The notes below the pieces were generated by a model, which saw nothing but the letters and a program-made list of their open reading frames with translations, was not told the origin of the DNA and ran no database searches. From Candidatus Methanoperedens sp. (GTDB lineage Archaea > Halobacteriota > Methanosarcinia > Methanosarcinales > Methanoperedenaceae), in assembly GCA_028679855.1 (NCBI GenBank), contig JAJRAP010000170.1:1-8363 (forward strand): 8,363 nt of DNA, written 5' to 3'. A program made the position numbers and the translations under genes. Positions 6,740-8,363 of the stretch are shown here, one piece after another; the first letter of the stretch is position 1; the number at the start of each line of letters is the position of its first letter.

Positions 6740-7351
6740 TTATATATTCGGAAGAACAGCCGAGGATTTTTTTATGTGTTTTTTCAGGTATTCTTCAACT
6801 TGCATTAGCCTGATTACAGGTGATTTTATATCTTTAGTTTCCATTCTGGCATAATTTCTCAGATCTTCTAAGCATAAAAGAAATTTTTCATTTATTATTA
6901 GTTCGACATCAATGCCATATTTTTCCATGATCTTACTTTTGATTAGTCTGACATCATCCATCTGGTTATGCTTAGCATTGGGGGTTTCTTTCACAACAGG
7001 AGACCATAACATAACATGTATTTTATAGTCTTGAAAATATTTTTTGGCATATTCTATATCTTTGCTGAATTTTTCAACAAGTTTTTCGATATTGTTAGGT
7101 TTGTTGTTTTTGACATATTGCAGCCCTATTGTCAGATGGATTGCAACTTCGCATAAGTATATGGTTTTTCCTTCAAGGTCTATTCGCACAACATCAATTT
7201 CGCCCTGAACATCAGGGGTGTTTAGATTCTTTTGAGTAAACTCGCAATGCTTAATGTTAATGTCCACTGACCTCTTGGGTAAATTCATTACATGAACTGT
7301 GAAGCATGGAACAAATTCCATAATCCTTTGACATTGTCTTTTTAATATCAT
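6740..7351 (-). CDS. PD-(D/E)XK-nuclease-like protein of unknown role
   Basis: The core TPDVQGEIDVVRIDLE then KTIYLCEVAIHL looks like a PD-(D/E)XK fold: acidic Glu51 and Asp53 in GEID, a beta hairpin, then Glu68 in EVA. The usual lysine of E-x-K is replaced by Ala70. Conserved-looking GLQYVK (76-81), NQMDD, ELIINEKF and KSPVIRLMQVEEYLKKHI follow. I recognise this as a widespread small family of uncharacterised proteins, but no function is established from the sequence. The longest frame starts at ATG 7351 with no ribosome site. ATG 7321 has AAAGGA (7324-7329) only 2 nt before it. Residues 1-30 look unlike the rest and may not be native, because the 5' end meets the STAND-like frame head-to-head. 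It is AT-rich, unlike nreA, which suggests acquisition by transfer. Confidence 0.75.
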   Translation of the reverse strand: MILKRQCQRIMEFVPCFTVHVMNLPKRSVDINIKHCEFTQKNLNTPDVQGEIDVVRIDLEGKTIYLCEVAIHLTIGLQYVKNNKPNNIEKLVEKFSKDIEYAKKYFQDYKIHVMLWSPVVKETPNAKHNQMDDVRLIKSKIMEKYGIDVELIINEKFLLCLEDLRNYARMETKDIKSPVIRLMQVEEYLKKHIKKSSAVLPNI

Positions 7352-7401
7352 GATTTTGAATGTATCACTTTTACCCCAGCAAGTCTCTGGACACTAACAT
7401 T

Positions 7402-7407
7402 AGGTGA
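7402..7407 (+). promoter_or_regulatory. Shine-Dalgarno-like AGGTGA before ATG 7412
   Basis: AGGTGA matches the archaeal anti-Shine-Dalgarno well and is 4 nt before ATG 7412. It could allow translation of the truncated STAND-like frame. It may also be coincidence, because the coding-like sequence continues upstream through it. Confidence 0.4.
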
Positions 7408-7411
7408 ATGG

Positions 7412-8363
7412 ATGGCATCCTTACCTGAACATGAACAAATCTTTCTTATGTGGCTGGAAGTATGCTCAACAACAAGCATTATCTTTCCGGATACTTCAGC
7501 TTCAAAGATGGATTTTGAAAGTGGGTATAATGAAATTTTGGCTTATATGTTTAAATGTAAATATATAACTGGCATTCCAACTAATCCGCTTTCACATGCT
7601 AGAGACAAATTTGACATGATACTTATAGAAAGTCGTGATAAAAGCGAAGATTCAATTAAATATGATTTCGTTCATCCATCGTATCACGAAGCTTTTTGGT
7701 ATGCTATACATAAGGAACTTCCTTTGAATAGATGGTGGGATTTATTGAAAGAGAATATTGGAGCGATTCTAGAAGATCTAAAAAATAAGGTGGATATGGT
7801 TCAACTTCGCATGATTGAACGTTATGGTGCTATAAATAGAGATTTAAATCAGTTGTTACTTATTTCCGCAGAATGTGACGATCCAAATGAACAGTTGATA
7901 GCGTTCGAGCATATGGTAGAACGTTTAAAGCAATTTGCACATGCTGCTCAATTTTTAAACTGTGCACTCTCTATTTCGTCATCAAATCTAAAACACAAGC
8001 AAAGTTTTTTACATATTGTTGAGCCTCATTTAGACCGATTGCCTCTTGAAATATTGAATATAATATCAACATTTCTTTTTGACAAAGAGGCTGATATTCG
8101 AAAAAAGGCTGGAAAAATAATTTTAAAACATTTTGATAACCTACCTGAATCATTTAAATTAAATGAAAAAATGCAGATATGGCAGACTGCGCGAAATATA
8201 TTCGTGCCTTTCGCAATTCGTTATCCTTTTATTTTATCAGAGTATTTCAGAACGGAAGAAATTCCCGCTGCAGACAGTGAATTCGATATACCTTATATAA
8301 TAGATAATTTTTCGAAATATTCATGGCAATGGACATATAGAGGGGGATTATCAGAAAATTATA
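7412..8363 (+). CDS. STAND-NTPase-like C-terminal region, 5'-truncated, runs off the window
   Basis: The frame is open from just after TAA 7343-7345 to the right edge; the first ATG is 7412 (317 codons seen). The N-terminal part (LPEHEQIFLMWLEVCSTTS ... YDFVHPSYHEAFWYAI) resembles the winged-helix segment that follows the ATPase of STAND NTPases, where an FVHPSY-type motif (here residues 86-91) is typical. Beyond it are amphipathic helices with HEAT-like spacing (about 210-241, LPLEILNIISTFLFDKEADI). No P-loop, Walker B or effector domain is visible. Upstream of the ATG the frame still looks protein-like (FECITFTPASLWTLTLGEW), so the gene has probably lost its 5' part and may be a pseudogene. 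STAND proteins often act in antiviral defence; that role here is inference. Strongly AT-rich. A genuine short protein from ATG 7412 is the alternative. Confidence 0.55.
   Translation, partial: MASLPEHEQIFLMWLEVCSTTSIIFPDTSASKMDFESGYNEILAYMFKCKYITGIPTNPLSHARDKFDMILIESRDKSEDSIKYDFVHPSYHEAFWYAIHKELPLNRWWDLLKENIGAILEDLKNKVDMVQLRMIERYGAINRDLNQLLLISAECDDPNEQLIAFEHMVERLKQFAHAAQFLNCALSISSSNLKHKQSFLHIVEPHLDRLPLEILNIISTFLFDKEADIRKKAGKIILKHFDNLPESFKLNEKMQIWQTARNIFVPFAIRYPFILSEYFRTEEIPAADSEFDIPYIIDNFSKYSWQWTYRGGLSENY

Noticed and set aside
7971..8153. 60-codon minus-strand frame near the right edge
   Set aside because: Lies fully within the longer + STAND-like frame and shows no motif.

Overview
The window reads as a euryarchaeal chromosome segment. 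An archaeal-type S-adenosylmethionine synthetase (a family distinct from bacterial MetK) lies next to an NreA-type archaeal DNA repair protein with an N-terminal four-cysteine cluster and a C-terminal PCNA-binding motif. At least one promoter looks archaeal and leaderless. The gene content suits Methanosarcinales-like methanogens or ANME relatives, but that placement is inference. No tRNA, rRNA, CRISPR array or insertion sequence was recognised.

Left part (1-2876, + strand): a two-gene ABC exporter, made of a cytoplasmic ATPase and an ABC-2 type permease. The permease has a very large extracytoplasmic loop rich in predicted coiled coil. The genes overlap at a TTGA start/stop junction, so they are probably translationally coupled.

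Decay zone (2877-3567, + strand): remnants between the exporter and the SAM synthetase gene. An ABC ATPase gene keeps its Walker A end and its last 57 or so codons, but the middle (Q-loop, signature, Walker B) is deleted and the two ends are out of frame. After a short unassigned ORF comes the first 30 or so codons of a family 2 glycosyltransferase, cut off where it meets the 3' end of the SAM synthetase gene. At least two deletions seem to have happened here.

Central part (3568-5279, - strand): a two-gene operon of a gamma-carbonic-anhydrase-like trimeric hexapeptide protein followed by the SAM synthetase, joined by an ATGA overlap. A 125-bp divergent promoter region separates it from nreA (5405-6661, + strand).

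Right part (6662-8363): base composition becomes clearly AT-richer. A small protein on the - strand with a PD-(D/E)XK-nuclease-like core stands head-to-head with a + strand reading frame that leaves the window. That frame resembles the part of STAND-type (signal-transducing) NTPases downstream of the ATPase, a winged-helix-like segment plus helical repeats, but no P-loop is visible and the frame begins abruptly at the nuclease gene. The best reading is an accessory, possibly defence-related, locus that has been rearranged. This is the least described part of the window. The evidence supports a broken or reorganised known type of system more firmly than a new one.
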